A stretch of 64,000 nt of DNA from SIG299 sp045531895 (lineage in GTDB: Bacteria > Bacillota > Clostridia > Lachnospirales > Lachnospiraceae), in contig JAZSEW010000025.1 in NCBI GenBank assembly GCA_045531895.1, forward strand, positions 1 to 64,000, written 5' to 3'. Below the pieces are notes generated by a model. The model saw nothing but the letters and a program-made list of their open reading frames with translations, did not search any database and was not told the origin of the DNA. The position numbers and the translations under genes were made by a program. Positions 32,410-42,583 of the stretch are shown piece after piece. Each line of letters begins with the position of its first letter. Position 1 is the first letter of the stretch.

Positions 32410-35400
32410 AACCAGTTTATTTGGAGCTTTGTGCATTCGGTCCCTTTGCAGGACAAGTAATTTTACCGTTGGAACAGATTGTTTCCGAAGGTGTTTTTTT
32501 GGTGCATGGAGCTACCGGTGCAGGAAAAACTACGATATTTGATGCAATTTCTTTTGCATTATTTGGCAATGCCAGTGGAGAAAACCGCCCGGCGGATTCT
32601 TTTCGTTCCGACTTTGCCACGGAAGATAGTAAAACCTATGTGATTTTAGAGTTTACCCATAGCGGGCAGGCCTATAAAATAGAACGAAGTCCGGCGTATC
32701 GTCGTCCGAAGCAGCGGGGGGAAGGGTATACCGACAGTAAGGCAGAGGCTGTGCTGACAATGCCGAATGGAATGAAAATTGTAGGTTATCAGATGGTTAC
32801 GGACAAGGTAGAAGAAATTCTTTGTGTGGACTGGAAACAGTTTAAGCAGATTTCCATGATTGCCCAGGGGGAGTTTTTAAAGCTTCTTACGGTGGAGAGT
32901 AAGGAACGTGGTGAGATTTTCCGTAAAATATTTCATACGGGAGAACTGAGCCGTATTGGCAAGGATCTGAAGGAGAGAATGCTGAAGGTAAAACGGTTCT
33001 GTGAGGAGCAGGATAAGTCAATTATTCAGTATTATTGCGGTATTGATAATTCTTCTGACAGTGAACATAAAGCGCAGATAGAAGAATTTTTTGATAGTAA
33101 GGATATTCATAAAGCTGTAGATTTTCAGGAAATATTATTGCAGCTGATTGAAGAGGATAGGGAAGAAATAAAACGTACCGGGGAGCAGCTTTCGGTTGCG
33201 GAGCAGAAGCTGACAGAGCTTAGGGTAAGAGAATCCAAGGCAGTGGAATGGCTGGAAAAGAAGAAGGAATTTGCAGCAATGGAGGAACAGTTGCAGGACA
33301 TGCTTGTTCTGGAACAGAAAAACCTTCAGGAGAAGCGGCGGCTGGCATTGGTAAAGCGGGCAGCTACGATGGTACGTCCCCAAAAGGAAGCTTATCTGAC
33401 CGCAAGGGCAGAGAGCGAGCAGCTACAGGCTGCCATTGCAGAAAAGGAACATCGGATGGCCGAACTGTGGGAACAGGAGGAAAAAATTGTTCTGCTGTAC
33501 CAGAAAGCGCAGGCAGATAAAGTTAATATGGACCGCCTTCTTGTAAAAATGGAGCAATTAAAGAATGAAGTGAAGCTGCTTACGCAGAAGGAGGAGCAGG
33601 AGGAAGAATACCGTCGGATGGAACAGGCAGCAGAGGCTCTTAGGGGACAGGAGGAACAGCAGAAGCAGTCAGCAAAGCAAAAGGAAGAACGTTTCTTAGA
33701 GTGTCGCAGAAAGCAGGATCGCCTGGCGGAAATTTATCAGAACGGACGTGCATTAGAGGTACAGGAGAGAGAACTGAAAGAAGAACTGACTGAGCTGGAA
33801 AATCAGGAAAAACGGTTTGAAAGTTTTGAAAAAATCCGGGAGAATTATTTGGAGTTAACAGCGCAGATTTCCGGCTTGTTAGAAAAAAAACAGAAGCAGA
33901 ATGCTGTGTTGCAGCAGATGGAAGCCGCCTATACCTGTGAGCAGGCAGGGATGCTTGCTATGGAGTTAGAGTACGGCAGTCCGTGTCCGGTATGTGGCTC
34001 AAAAGAGCATCCGGAGCCTGCAAAACCGTCAAATAGTACAATAACAAAAGAAGAACTTGGCAGACAGAAGCAGGAATACCAGGAAATCAGTGATAAATTA
34101 GAGAGTCTTGGAAAGGAGGCTGCGGCAGAAAAAGGAACCATGGAACTTCTGTTACAGCAGCTTGGTATCCGGGCAGAGGGGGCTGCTTTGCAGCAATTGA
34201 TTGAAGAACGGAGAGAGCGCCGACAGGTGGTAAAACAAACGCTTTCCAAGGTGGAAGAACAACTGGATACGTTAGTAAAAGAGCAGGAAGAGGGAATGCG
34301 TGCCAGAGAAGAGGCGGCAGAACTGGAGCAGGAGCTTACAGAAAATCGGGCAGAACTGGAAGTGTTGCAGGAAAAAATGCAGCGTATCCGTATGGAGCAG
34401 CAGGCAATTACCCAGACGATAAAGCGAATTCTTCTGGATGCTTCTTTTGAAACGGTAAAGGATGCTTCTGAGGCATTAAAAGCTGTGGAACAGGAGCATG
34501 AGGAGAAAAAGCAGGGAATTATTCAGGCAGAGCAAAGCTATCAGGAATGGAGCAGCAAAAAGCAGAGCGAAGCAGCAGTGCTGGAACAGTTGACAGGACA
34601 AAAGCTTGTGCGGCTTCAGAAGCAGCAGCTGGCACTGGAAGACTATGAAAAAGCAGTGCGCCTGGCAGGGTTTGACAGTGAGGAAGAATTTGAAAGAACC
34701 ATGCTTTCGGAAGAAGAAACGGAGCAACTGGAGCAGCAGACACTGGAAACAGAAAGCCGGCTGATTCGGTTTAAGGAACGCCATATGCTGCTTTCCCAGG
34801 AACTTGGCCGGGTGGCACCGGAAATCAGTGAGGGTTTTACTGAGCAAATTGAAGAGCTACAGCAGGAAAAAGAAAATCTGAGCGCCAGGATAACACGGCT
34901 GACCTCTCGGGCAGAAACTAACGAAAAGGTTAGGAAAAATGTAGAGACACAGCTGTTAGTACGCAATCAGATGCAGAAGGAATACAGTAATGTTTCTGTG
35001 CTGAGTGATGTGGCAAACGGTGAACTGACCGGAAAGGACCGTCTTCCTTTTGAACAGTATGTGCAGGCATTTTATTTTGAACAGGTTATTTATGAGGCGA
35101 ATTTGCGTCTGAAAAAGATGAGTGGCGGCAGGTATGCCCTACAGCGCCGCACAGAGGCAGAGAACCGAAGGAGTGTCACAGGACTTGATTTGGAAATAAT
35201 GGATTATTTTACGGGAAAGGCAAGAAGTGTCAAATCTCTTTCCGGTGGAGAATCTTTTAAGGCAGCACTTTCCCTGGCGTTAGGCTTGTCGGATGTAATT
35301 CAGGGCTATGCCGGTGGGGTAGTGGTGGAAACCATGTTTGTGGACGAAGGTTTTGGAAGTCTGGATAAAGATTCTTTAGAGCAGGCAGTAGCAATTTTGA

Positions 35401-35528
35401 AGGATCTCGCTGCGGATAACCGTATTGTGGGAATTATTTCCCATGTAGAAGAATTGAAGGAATGTATTGATAAAAAGATACTGCTGAACAAGAGTACACA
35501 GGGCAGCAGTATCTCTTGGAATAACTAG
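32406..35528 (+). CDS. sbcC: Nuclease SbcCD subunit C
   Basis: The 1040-residue Rad50/SMC-type ATPase has an N-terminal Walker A (VHGATGAGKTTIFDAISF). Two long Glu/Gln-rich coiled-coil arms follow, meeting at the zinc hook C527PVC530 almost exactly in the middle. The C-terminal lobe has the signature SLSGGESFKAALSLALGLSD and Walker B VVETMFVDEGFGSLD. It powers and opens the SbcD nuclease and tethers DNA ends through the hook. Length and motif order are complete. It is cotranscribed with sbcD and followed 19 bases later by the GH127-GH25 fusion gene, with no functional relation apparent. Confidence 0.96.
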   Translation: MKPVYLELCAFGPFAGQVILPLEQIVSEGVFLVHGATGAGKTTIFDAISFALFGNASGENRPADSFRSDFATEDSKTYVILEFTHSGQAYKIERSPAYRRPKQRGEGYTDSKAEAVLTMPNGMKIVGYQMVTDKVEEILCVDWKQFKQISMIAQGEFLKLLTVESKERGEIFRKIFHTGELSRIGKDLKERMLKVKRFCEEQDKSIIQYYCGIDNSSDSEHKAQIEEFFDSKDIHKAVDFQEILLQLIEEDREEIKRTGEQLSVAEQKLTELRVRESKAVEWLEKKKEFAAMEEQLQDMLVLEQKNLQEKRRLALVKRAATMVRPQKEAYLTARAESEQLQAAIAEKEHRMAELWEQEEKIVLLYQKAQADKVNMDRLLVKMEQLKNEVKLLTQKEEQEEEYRRMEQAAEALRGQEEQQKQSAKQKEERFLECRRKQDRLAEIYQNGRALEVQERELKEELTELENQEKRFESFEKIRENYLELTAQISGLLEKKQKQNAVLQQMEAAYTCEQAGMLAMELEYGSPCPVCGSKEHPEPAKPSNSTITKEELGRQKQEYQEISDKLESLGKEAAAEKGTMELLLQQLGIRAEGAALQQLIEERRERRQVVKQTLSKVEEQLDTLVKEQEEGMRAREEAAELEQELTENRAELEVLQEKMQRIRMEQQAITQTIKRILLDASFETVKDASEALKAVEQEHEEKKQGIIQAEQSYQEWSSKKQSEAAVLEQLTGQKLVRLQKQQLALEDYEKAVRLAGFDSEEEFERTMLSEEETEQLEQQTLETESRLIRFKERHMLLSQELGRVAPEISEGFTEQIEELQQEKENLSARITRLTSRAETNEKVRKNVETQLLVRNQMQKEYSNVSVLSDVANGELTGKDRLPFEQYVQAFYFEQVIYEANLRLKKMSGGRYALQRRTEAENRRSVTGLDLEIMDYFTGKARSVKSLSGGESFKAALSLALGLSDVIQGYAGGVVVETMFVDEGFGSLDKDSLEQAVAILKDLAADNRIVGIISHVEELKECIDKKILLNKSTQGSSISWNN

Positions 35529-35547
35529 GAGATAAAAGGAGGCTGTT

Positions 35548-38500
35548 TTGATTATTCACGACTTTGCGCTAAATGAAATAGAGTTGAATGACAGCTATTT
35601 ACAGAATGCATTTTCGCTGGAGCAGGAGTACCTTTTAAGTCTTGAGGCAGATCGGCTGTTGGCCGGATTTTATGAAATTGCCGGAAAGACACCGAAGAAT
35701 AAGAGATATTCGGGTGGCTGGGAGGATCAGGATATTGCCGGACACACGCTGGGGCATTATTTGACGGCACTGGCTCAGGCGTACGCGGGAACAGGAGACA
35801 GGACGTTTCTGGAACGCCTTGAATATATCGTAGACTCTTTAGAGGAATGTCAGGCAGAATCAGGATACCTCTCTGCTTTCAAGGAGGAATTGTTTGATAA
35901 TCTGGAGCAGGGAAAACAGGCATGGGTGCCTTGGTATACCATGCATAAAATTCTGGCCGGATTGATTAAGGTATATCAGCTGACAGGTCTTCCGAATGCT
36001 CTGACGATTGCCATACGCCTTGGAACCTGGGTGGCAAACAGGGTAAACCGCTGGGATGAGGCAATGAAGGCACAGGTACTTGCAACAGAGTATGGCGGAA
36101 TGAATGACTGTCTGTATGAGCTTTACAGGGAAAGCGGAAAAATTGAATTTATGATGGCGGCGGAGAAGTTTGATGAACTTCCGCTGTTTCAGGAAATATA
36201 TAACGATAATGATATTCTGGACGGCAAACATGCCAATGCTACCATACCAAAATTTCTGGGTGCTTTAAACCGTTATCTGACGGTAGGAGAAGGTCAGGAA
36301 TTTTATCTGGATGCGGCAAGAAAATTTTTTGATATGGTGGTGGAAAACCACACCTACATTACGGGTGGAAACAGTGAATGGGAGCATTTTGGTGCACCGA
36401 AGATTTTGGCAGCAGAACGCACGAACTGTAACTGTGAAACCTGTAATGCATACAACATGCTGAAGCTGGCACGAGGCTTGTTTCAAGCGACAGGTGATAA
36501 GAAATATCTGGAGTTTTATGAGGGCACGTTCTGGAATTCCATCGTGTCTTCCCAAAATCCGAAAACAGGAATGTCCATGTATTTTCAGCCGATGGCAACG
36601 GGATATTTTAAAGTGTTCAGCCGCTCGTTTGATAACTTCTGGTGTTGCACAGGCACCGGAATGGAAAATTTTACAAAGCTGACCGATAGTATTTATTTTA
36701 CCAGGGATAATACGATATACCTTGGAATGTACATTTCTTCCGCATTAAGGAATGATTTTATGGGAGTCACCGTTCGGATGTTTGCTGATCTTCCGGCAAG
36801 TCCGATAGTACGGGTTGTGGTAGAAAAAGAATCTGAAGGTGAAACAAAGATTGCATTTCGTAAGCCGGAATGGAGTAAAAAAGGCTTTTCTGTTGTACGC
36901 AAGGGTATAAATTTAAAAACTGAGGAGCGGGGCGGCTTTGTATATGTTTCTGTGGACAAGGGCATGACCGAAATCGAGGCGGAGTTTACACCGGAGGTTG
37001 GCATCCATCCACTGCCGGATGATCCGAATGTGGTGGCATTTACTTATGGTCATCTGGTGCTTTCCGCAGGACTTGGAACCCAAGAAATGGTAACTTCCCT
37101 AACCGGTGTTAATGTAACGGTGCCGACCAGGGAAATTAAAATTAAGGATACGCTGGAACTTACTTCCGGCAGCGTGGAGGAGTGGAAACTGCATCCGGAG
37201 CAGGCACTGGTTCGCCAGGGAAATACTTTGAATTTCCGATTGTCCGGCACGGATGAGGATAATAATCTTGTATTTTCTCCTCACTATGCGAGATTTGCAG
37301 AAAGATACGGCATATATTGGAGGTTGACTCAGGGAAAGGAGAAGGAAAAAAAGATGCAGGAAACAGCAGAGAAAAAGAAATCTAAGAAACCGCTGATTAT
37401 TGCGTTGCTGGTGATTGTACTTCTATTGTTACTTGCAACCGGATTTTTTGTAGCACTGGAGGTTTCGGAAAGCTTCCGGAATGCGGTGCTTGGCAAGGAA
37501 ACGAGCGGAGAGAAGCTTGAAAATGTAACGACACCGACACCAACTGGTATTTTAACAGAAAGACATGAAAACAGTGAGATTGTGGAGCCTACGGAAATTC
37601 CGATGGTTTCTGCGAAGCTGATGCAGCTGAAGGATTTGGAATATGAAGCAGCAGTTGCCAATACCGGTGATTTGCGTGGTTTTACGGCGTTGGTAGAGCA
37701 GATTGGAGGAAAACAGTATTTAACCTTCTCTAACGGAGTTTACAAAGTTTCATATAAGAATGAATTACCTGTAACTACAATGTCTTCCGTGAATTTGTAT
37801 GAGGTGATTATTTCCAACGGAGTGCAGACACAAACTTTTTACTGGGATTACTATGCGGACAGTGGCGAAGTGGCAAAACTTTGCCCATATGTGGGAGATT
37901 TTTGCAAAAACGGCAGAGAGCAGCTGGTATTTTCTTTCCTTGCAGATGGCAATGATGCGGCGGATACCCTTCATGTGGTGGCGGGAAATAATTTGCAGGA
38001 ATATTATGTGATACAGCCGGAGGCTGCGCTTTCCAATCTGATTACGGTAAATGGTTATCTGGATGCGGGAAAGAGCACGCTGGCAGATATTTCCTCTGAT
38101 AACAGAAATTATTATGTTTCTTTGCCGGAGTGTCGGATGGATTTGGCTGAGGAAGTGTTTGCGGTAAAAGCTGATTCTAATCTGACCTATGAAATTACGG
38201 ATAATGGAATTGTGCTACAGAGCTTTGTAGAAATCGGAGAAGGACAGTTTGTGGGAAGAATCCGCGGCAATATTACGTTTTCTTCCAGAGATGTATTCCG
38301 GTTAAGCTCCCCAAGCTTTTACGCCTTTGCAGAGGATGATTTCTGCGATGTGGATTCCATGGGTATTGTGACTCCGGTAACAGAGGATGAGCTGAACCGG
38401 ACAAGAATTCCGGTAACAGGTGATGGCGGTGAGCGATTACTTGTCAGAGCACGGGAAGAAATTACCATGCATGATTTAAAGAAAGAGAATTTCCGGTATG

Positions 38501-39159
38501 ATGAAAACGGTTTTCTTGCCTACTATGAAGATGGTGTGAAAAAATCTTTGACCGGTATTGATGTTTCCAAGTGGCAGTATGATATCAACTGGAAAAAGGT
38601 AAAGGCGGCAGGTGTGGATTATGCCATTATCCGCCTTGGCTATCGAGGCACTGCACCGGAGGGAAATTGTGCAATGGACCCGTATTTTGAACAGAATATT
38701 AAGGGAGCATTGAACGCAGGGCTACAGGTCGGTGTCTACTATTTTACGCAGGCAATTACGGTGGAAGAGGCAATTGAGGAAGCAAATATTGTAATTGATG
38801 CAATAAAAAATTATAATGTTACATTTCCTGTGGTGTACGATACTGTGTCCCGTGAGGACGGTCGTGCCAATAATTTATCCAATGCGGAGCGTTCAGCCTG
38901 TGCCAAGGCATTTTGTGATACTGTTTTAGCAGCGGGCTATACTCCGGTAGTTTATTCCAGTACGAACTGGGCTATACTTGACCTGAATCTGGAAGGACTG
39001 ACAAACTATGATTTGTGGTATGCGTATTACGGTACACCGGAAAATCTGTATCTTCCGTATAGCTTTGCTATGTGGCAGTACACAGACAGCGGTAAGGTGG
39101 ACGGAATTTCGACCAACGTGGATTTAAACATCAGCTTTATGGATTATTCTACAAGATAG
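35548..39159 (+). CDS. GH127 (DUF1680) domain fused to a membrane segment and a GH25 lysozyme-like domain
   Basis: Residues 1-~595 are a complete GH127/beta-L-arabinofuranosidase-type domain. It has GGWEDQDIAGHTLGHYL, the zinc-site E297-x-C299 and the C366-C367 pair, as in HypBA1, and a normal end near YGIYWRLT. There is no signal peptide. A basic stretch and one helix follow (about residues 614-636, LIIALLVIVLLLLLATGFFV), then a Thr/Pro linker and a beta-rich region (~660-960). Residues ~1000-1203 form a GH25 domain starting GID1005VSKWQ. The GH25 catalytic D-x-E reads D1098-T-V1100. The start is TTG after AAAGGAGG. An in-frame ATG at 37354 (residue 603) has GAAGGA seven bases upstream and may start a separate membrane-anchored GH25 protein. 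As one chain, GH127 would be inside the cell and GH25 outside. Confidence 0.82.
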   Translation: MIIHDFALNEIELNDSYLQNAFSLEQEYLLSLEADRLLAGFYEIAGKTPKNKRYSGGWEDQDIAGHTLGHYLTALAQAYAGTGDRTFLERLEYIVDSLEECQAESGYLSAFKEELFDNLEQGKQAWVPWYTMHKILAGLIKVYQLTGLPNALTIAIRLGTWVANRVNRWDEAMKAQVLATEYGGMNDCLYELYRESGKIEFMMAAEKFDELPLFQEIYNDNDILDGKHANATIPKFLGALNRYLTVGEGQEFYLDAARKFFDMVVENHTYITGGNSEWEHFGAPKILAAERTNCNCETCNAYNMLKLARGLFQATGDKKYLEFYEGTFWNSIVSSQNPKTGMSMYFQPMATGYFKVFSRSFDNFWCCTGTGMENFTKLTDSIYFTRDNTIYLGMYISSALRNDFMGVTVRMFADLPASPIVRVVVEKESEGETKIAFRKPEWSKKGFSVVRKGINLKTEERGGFVYVSVDKGMTEIEAEFTPEVGIHPLPDDPNVVAFTYGHLVLSAGLGTQEMVTSLTGVNVTVPTREIKIKDTLELTSGSVEEWKLHPEQALVRQGNTLNFRLSGTDEDNNLVFSPHYARFAERYGIYWRLTQGKEKEKKMQETAEKKKSKKPLIIALLVIVLLLLLATGFFVALEVSESFRNAVLGKETSGEKLENVTTPTPTGILTERHENSEIVEPTEIPMVSAKLMQLKDLEYEAAVANTGDLRGFTALVEQIGGKQYLTFSNGVYKVSYKNELPVTTMSSVNLYEVIISNGVQTQTFYWDYYADSGEVAKLCPYVGDFCKNGREQLVFSFLADGNDAADTLHVVAGNNLQEYYVIQPEAALSNLITVNGYLDAGKSTLADISSDNRNYYVSLPECRMDLAEEVFAVKADSNLTYEITDNGIVLQSFVEIGEGQFVGRIRGNITFSSRDVFRLSSPSFYAFAEDDFCDVDSMGIVTPVTEDELNRTRIPVTGDGGERLLVRAREEITMHDLKKENFRYDENGFLAYYEDGVKKSLTGIDVSKWQYDINWKKVKAAGVDYAIIRLGYRGTAPEGNCAMDPYFEQNIKGALNAGLQVGVYYFTQAITVEEAIEEANIVIDAIKNYNVTFPVVYDTVSREDGRANNLSNAERSACAKAFCDTVLAAGYTPVVYSSTNWAILDLNLEGLTNYDLWYAYYGTPENLYLPYSFAMWQYTDSGKVDGISTNVDLNISFMDYSTR

Positions 39160-39171
39160 ATTGGAAATACG

Positions 39172-40251
39172 ATGACATACGATTATTCAGAAATAGTGCC
39201 ATATTTATTACACTGGTATGAAAGAAATGCCAGAATCCTTAGATGGCGGGAAGAACCGAAGCCTTATTATGTATGGGTTTCGGAAATTATGCTGCAGCAA
39301 ACAAGAGTAGAGGCGGACAAGGGATACTTTGACCGCTTCATTGCGGAACTTCCGGATATTCGTGCGCTGGCATCTGCCGATGAGGAAAAACTTCTGAAAC
39401 TTTGGGAAGGACTGGGGTATTATAACCGGGTTCGAAACATGCAGAAGGCAGCGCGACTTGTGATGACGGAATACGACGGTGAGCTTCCGGCAGATTATGA
39501 AGCTTTGAAAAAACTGCCTGGAATCGGTTCTTATACCGCAGGAGCCATTGCGTCTATTGCTTTTGGAATTCCGGAACCTTCTGTGGACGGAAATGTACTC
39601 AGAGTATTAAAGCGGGTAGCGGCAAGCTTTGATGATATTACCAAAGATAAAGTAAAAAAAGAGCTGGAAGAAGATGTGCGGCGGATTATGCCGGAAAGCC
39701 GTCCGGGTGATTTTAATCAGTCGCTTATGGAACTGGGAGCAACTGTCTGTCTGCCAAATGGCAGACCATTGTGTGAACAGTGTCCGGTGATGCACCTTTG
39801 CAAGGCGTTTCATCAGGGAGTGGAATTGCAGATTCCGGTGAAGGCACCGAAAAAAGAACGCAAAATTGAGGAACGCACGGTATTTATTATTAAACAGGAG
39901 TGTAAAACTCCTTTGGAAATTGTGCTGCACAAGCGTCCGGATACGGGGCTGCTTTCCGGAATGTGGGAACTCCCCAATAAGTTGGGGCATCAGAAAGAGG
40001 AAGAGGTACAGGAATTCTTTCCAAATGCAGAAATAACACGTCTTCCTGACGGAAAGCATATCTTTTCCCATGTGGAATGGCGGATGTGGTGCTATGAAAT
40101 AAAATTGAAAGAGGCAGAAATGCTGCCACAGGATATAGAACAAGACTCAAAAACATTCACTTTGCAGGAAATTAAGGAGCAGATATCACTTCCATCAGCA
40201 TTTGATTGCTGCAAAAAATACATGGATGGTAACAAGGAGAAAAAAATATGA
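39172..40251 (+). CDS. mutY: A/G-specific adenine glycosylase
   Basis: The 359-residue product removes adenine opposite 8-oxoguanine. It has WVSEIMLQQTRVE with the catalytic Glu, the helix-hairpin-helix LKKLPGIGSYTAGAIAS, and SVDGNVLRVLKR with the catalytic Asp. An iron-sulfur loop CLPNGRPLCEQCPVMHLC gives C-x7-C-x2-C-x5-C. The C-terminal NUDIX-like lesion-recognition domain is present (ELPNKLGHQKEEE, HIFSHVEWRMW). Length is normal. The gene is 12 bases after the GH fusion and its TGA overlaps the secDF start, so it is part of a run of unrelated housekeeping genes. Confidence 0.96.
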   Translation: MTYDYSEIVPYLLHWYERNARILRWREEPKPYYVWVSEIMLQQTRVEADKGYFDRFIAELPDIRALASADEEKLLKLWEGLGYYNRVRNMQKAARLVMTEYDGELPADYEALKKLPGIGSYTAGAIASIAFGIPEPSVDGNVLRVLKRVAASFDDITKDKVKKELEEDVRRIMPESRPGDFNQSLMELGATVCLPNGRPLCEQCPVMHLCKAFHQGVELQIPVKAPKKERKIEERTVFIIKQECKTPLEIVLHKRPDTGLLSGMWELPNKLGHQKEEEVQEFFPNAEITRLPDGKHIFSHVEWRMWCYEIKLKEAEMLPQDIEQDSKTFTLQEIKEQISLPSAFDCCKKYMDGNKEKKI

Positions 40252-42485
40252 ATCACAAAGGAAAATCATTTTTAAGTTTGCTGCTGGTGCTGGCTGTCAT
40301 GGCGGCATTGGCTTTTGTAAGCATTGTGGGCATTGGAACGGACAAACTGTTTAGTGCTGCGCAAATTAAGAAGGGACTTGATTTGGCAGGAGGTTTAAGC
40401 ATTACCTATCAGACGGTGAAGGAAGACCCAAGTGCGGAAGAACTGTCGGATACCCGTTATAAACTGCAGATGAGAGTGGACAATTACTCTACAGAGGCTG
40501 CGGTGTATCAGGAAGGAACCAATCGAATCAATGTGGATATTCCCGGAGTATCCGATGCGGAAAAGATTTTAAAGGAACTTGGTCAGGCGGGGTCTATTTA
40601 CTTTATTTATGGCAGTGGTAATATTACCTTTGATTTTGCTCAGGAAAGTTATGTGTTGACAAAGACCATGGAAGAAATTGCAGCAACAGGCGGTGTGGTA
40701 ATTACAGGTGCAGATATTGCAAAGGCAGAGGCACTTATGACAGACACTCAGAATGGTGTCGGCAAAGAATATGTAGTTTCTCTTACTTTAAATGATGCCG
40801 GACGAGGAAAGTTTGCAGAAGCAACCCGTATCAGTATCGGCAAGCAGATTGCCATTGTGTATGATGGAGAGGTTATCAGTGCTCCGTCCGTATCTACAGC
40901 GATTACCGATGGAAATGCTGTGATTAACGGCATGGAAAGCTTTGAAGAAGCCAACAAACTGGCAACAACCATCCGTATTGGTGCATTGCCGCTGGAACTG
41001 ACGGAAATCCGTTCCACAGTCGTTGGAGCACAGCTTGGTGAGGATGCAATTGAGACCAGTTTATTTGCTGCGGCAATCGGTTTTGCCTGTGTGCTGTTAT
41101 TTATGATTATTTATTACCGTATTCCGGGGCTGGCATCCGGTATAGCACTTTCCATTTATGTGGGGCTGATGGTAATTGTCTTAAATATTTTTGATGTGAC
41201 ATTAACTTTGCAGGGTATGGCAGGTATTATTTTATCCGTAGGTATGGCGGTGGATGCAAATGTTATTATATTCCAGAGAATCAGAGAAGAACTGGCAACA
41301 GGGAAAACCGTACGTTCTGCCATGAAGCTTGGATTTGGAAAAGCGCTGTCTGCCATTGTGGATGGAAATGTAACAACTCTGATTGCAGCATTTGTATTGT
41401 ATTTCCTTGGTTCGGGCGGCGTAAAGGGCTTTGCCATTACTCTGGCTATCGGTATTATTCTCTCCATGTTTACGGCACTGACCGTAACCAGATTTATTTT
41501 AAATGCCCTGTATGGTATTGGTTTTGATCATGAGAAATTTTACGGAATCCAGAAAGAAAGAAAAATTCTGCCGTTTGTACAGAATTTCAAAAAGTTTGTG
41601 GCGGTATCAGCGGTGATTATCCTGGCGGGATTTGCTGCTATGGGAATTTATGCTGCGCAGGGAAAGGAAGTATTAAACTATGGTCTTGATTTTAAGGGGG
41701 GTACTTCACTGAGTGTTACTTTCCCGGATGAACTGACGGAAAAGTTAAATCAGCGTTTGGAAAACACAGTGTCGGAAACATTATCTCTGACTGCGGAAAT
41801 TGTACAGGTAACAGGTGAAAACACCTATATTATCAAAACAGTTGAATTATCCCAGGAGCAGAGAGCAGAACTTACAAATGTTCTGGTGAAAGACTATAAT
41901 GTGGATGAATCCCTGATTCAGACGGAAAATATCAGTGGCAAGGTGAGCGGAGAAATGAAATCTTCTGCGATTAAAGCGGTGATTATTGCAACCATCTGTA
42001 TGCTGATTTATATCTGGGTACGTTTTAAAAACTTTAATTTTGCCGGAAGTGCAGTGGCAGCACTGTTACATGATGTACTGGTGGTGCTGGCAGTTTATTC
42101 AATTGGCAGAATTGCAGTAGGAAATACCTTTATTGCCTGCATGTTGACGATTGTAGGTTATTCTATTAATGCTACAATTGTTATTTTTGACCGTGTCCGC
42201 GAAAATCTCGCCCAGAATGAGGAAGGACTTCCTCTGGAGCAGATTGTAAATAAGAGTGTAACAGAAACGTTGTCCAGAAGTATCAACTCTTCTTTGACAA
42301 CCTTTGTTATGGTTGTGATGCTGGCTGTGTTTGGAGTGGATACTATTCAGGAATTTGCAATTCCTTTGATGGCAGGTATTATTGCAGGAGCCTGGTCTTC
42401 CGTATGTGTTACCGGTGGTTTATGGTATGTATTGGAACGTAGATTCCCAAAACGCAGGGAAGCAGAAGAAAGTCAGGAAGAATAG
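40248..42485 (+). CDS. secDF: Protein translocase SecDF, fused form
   Basis: The 745-residue product joins SecD and SecF in one chain with twelve membrane helices. The SecD half has KKGLDLAGGLSITYQT and its large external P1 domain, then helices with GMAVDANVIIFQRIREEL. The SecF half has NYGLDFKGGTSLSV and ends with GYSINATIVIFDRVREN. It uses the proton or sodium gradient to assist SecYEG export. Firmicutes often carry the fused form. The start codon lies in a 4-base overlap with mutY, with AAGGAG upstream. No terminator was recognised directly after it. Confidence 0.96.
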   Translation: MNHKGKSFLSLLLVLAVMAALAFVSIVGIGTDKLFSAAQIKKGLDLAGGLSITYQTVKEDPSAEELSDTRYKLQMRVDNYSTEAAVYQEGTNRINVDIPGVSDAEKILKELGQAGSIYFIYGSGNITFDFAQESYVLTKTMEEIAATGGVVITGADIAKAEALMTDTQNGVGKEYVVSLTLNDAGRGKFAEATRISIGKQIAIVYDGEVISAPSVSTAITDGNAVINGMESFEEANKLATTIRIGALPLELTEIRSTVVGAQLGEDAIETSLFAAAIGFACVLLFMIIYYRIPGLASGIALSIYVGLMVIVLNIFDVTLTLQGMAGIILSVGMAVDANVIIFQRIREELATGKTVRSAMKLGFGKALSAIVDGNVTTLIAAFVLYFLGSGGVKGFAITLAIGIILSMFTALTVTRFILNALYGIGFDHEKFYGIQKERKILPFVQNFKKFVAVSAVIILAGFAAMGIYAAQGKEVLNYGLDFKGGTSLSVTFPDELTEKLNQRLENTVSETLSLTAEIVQVTGENTYIIKTVELSQEQRAELTNVLVKDYNVDESLIQTENISGKVSGEMKSSAIKAVIIATICMLIYIWVRFKNFNFAGSAVAALLHDVLVVLAVYSIGRIAVGNTFIACMLTIVGYSINATIVIFDRVRENLAQNEEGLPLEQIVNKSVTETLSRSINSSLTTFVMVVMLAVFGVDTIQEFAIPLMAGIIAGAWSSVCVTGGLWYVLERRFPKRREAEESQEE

Positions 42486-42583
42486 TTTAGGAAAAAATTT
42501 ATAAAGGATTTATTTTATTTCACGGCATTTTGTGGTAACATGATATACGGAAATATGATAAAAAATATAGTGCGGAGATTGTT

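Noticed and set aside
39607..40143. 178-codon minus-strand frame within mutY
   Set aside because: Shadow of the NUDIX-like part of mutY; composition is not protein-like.
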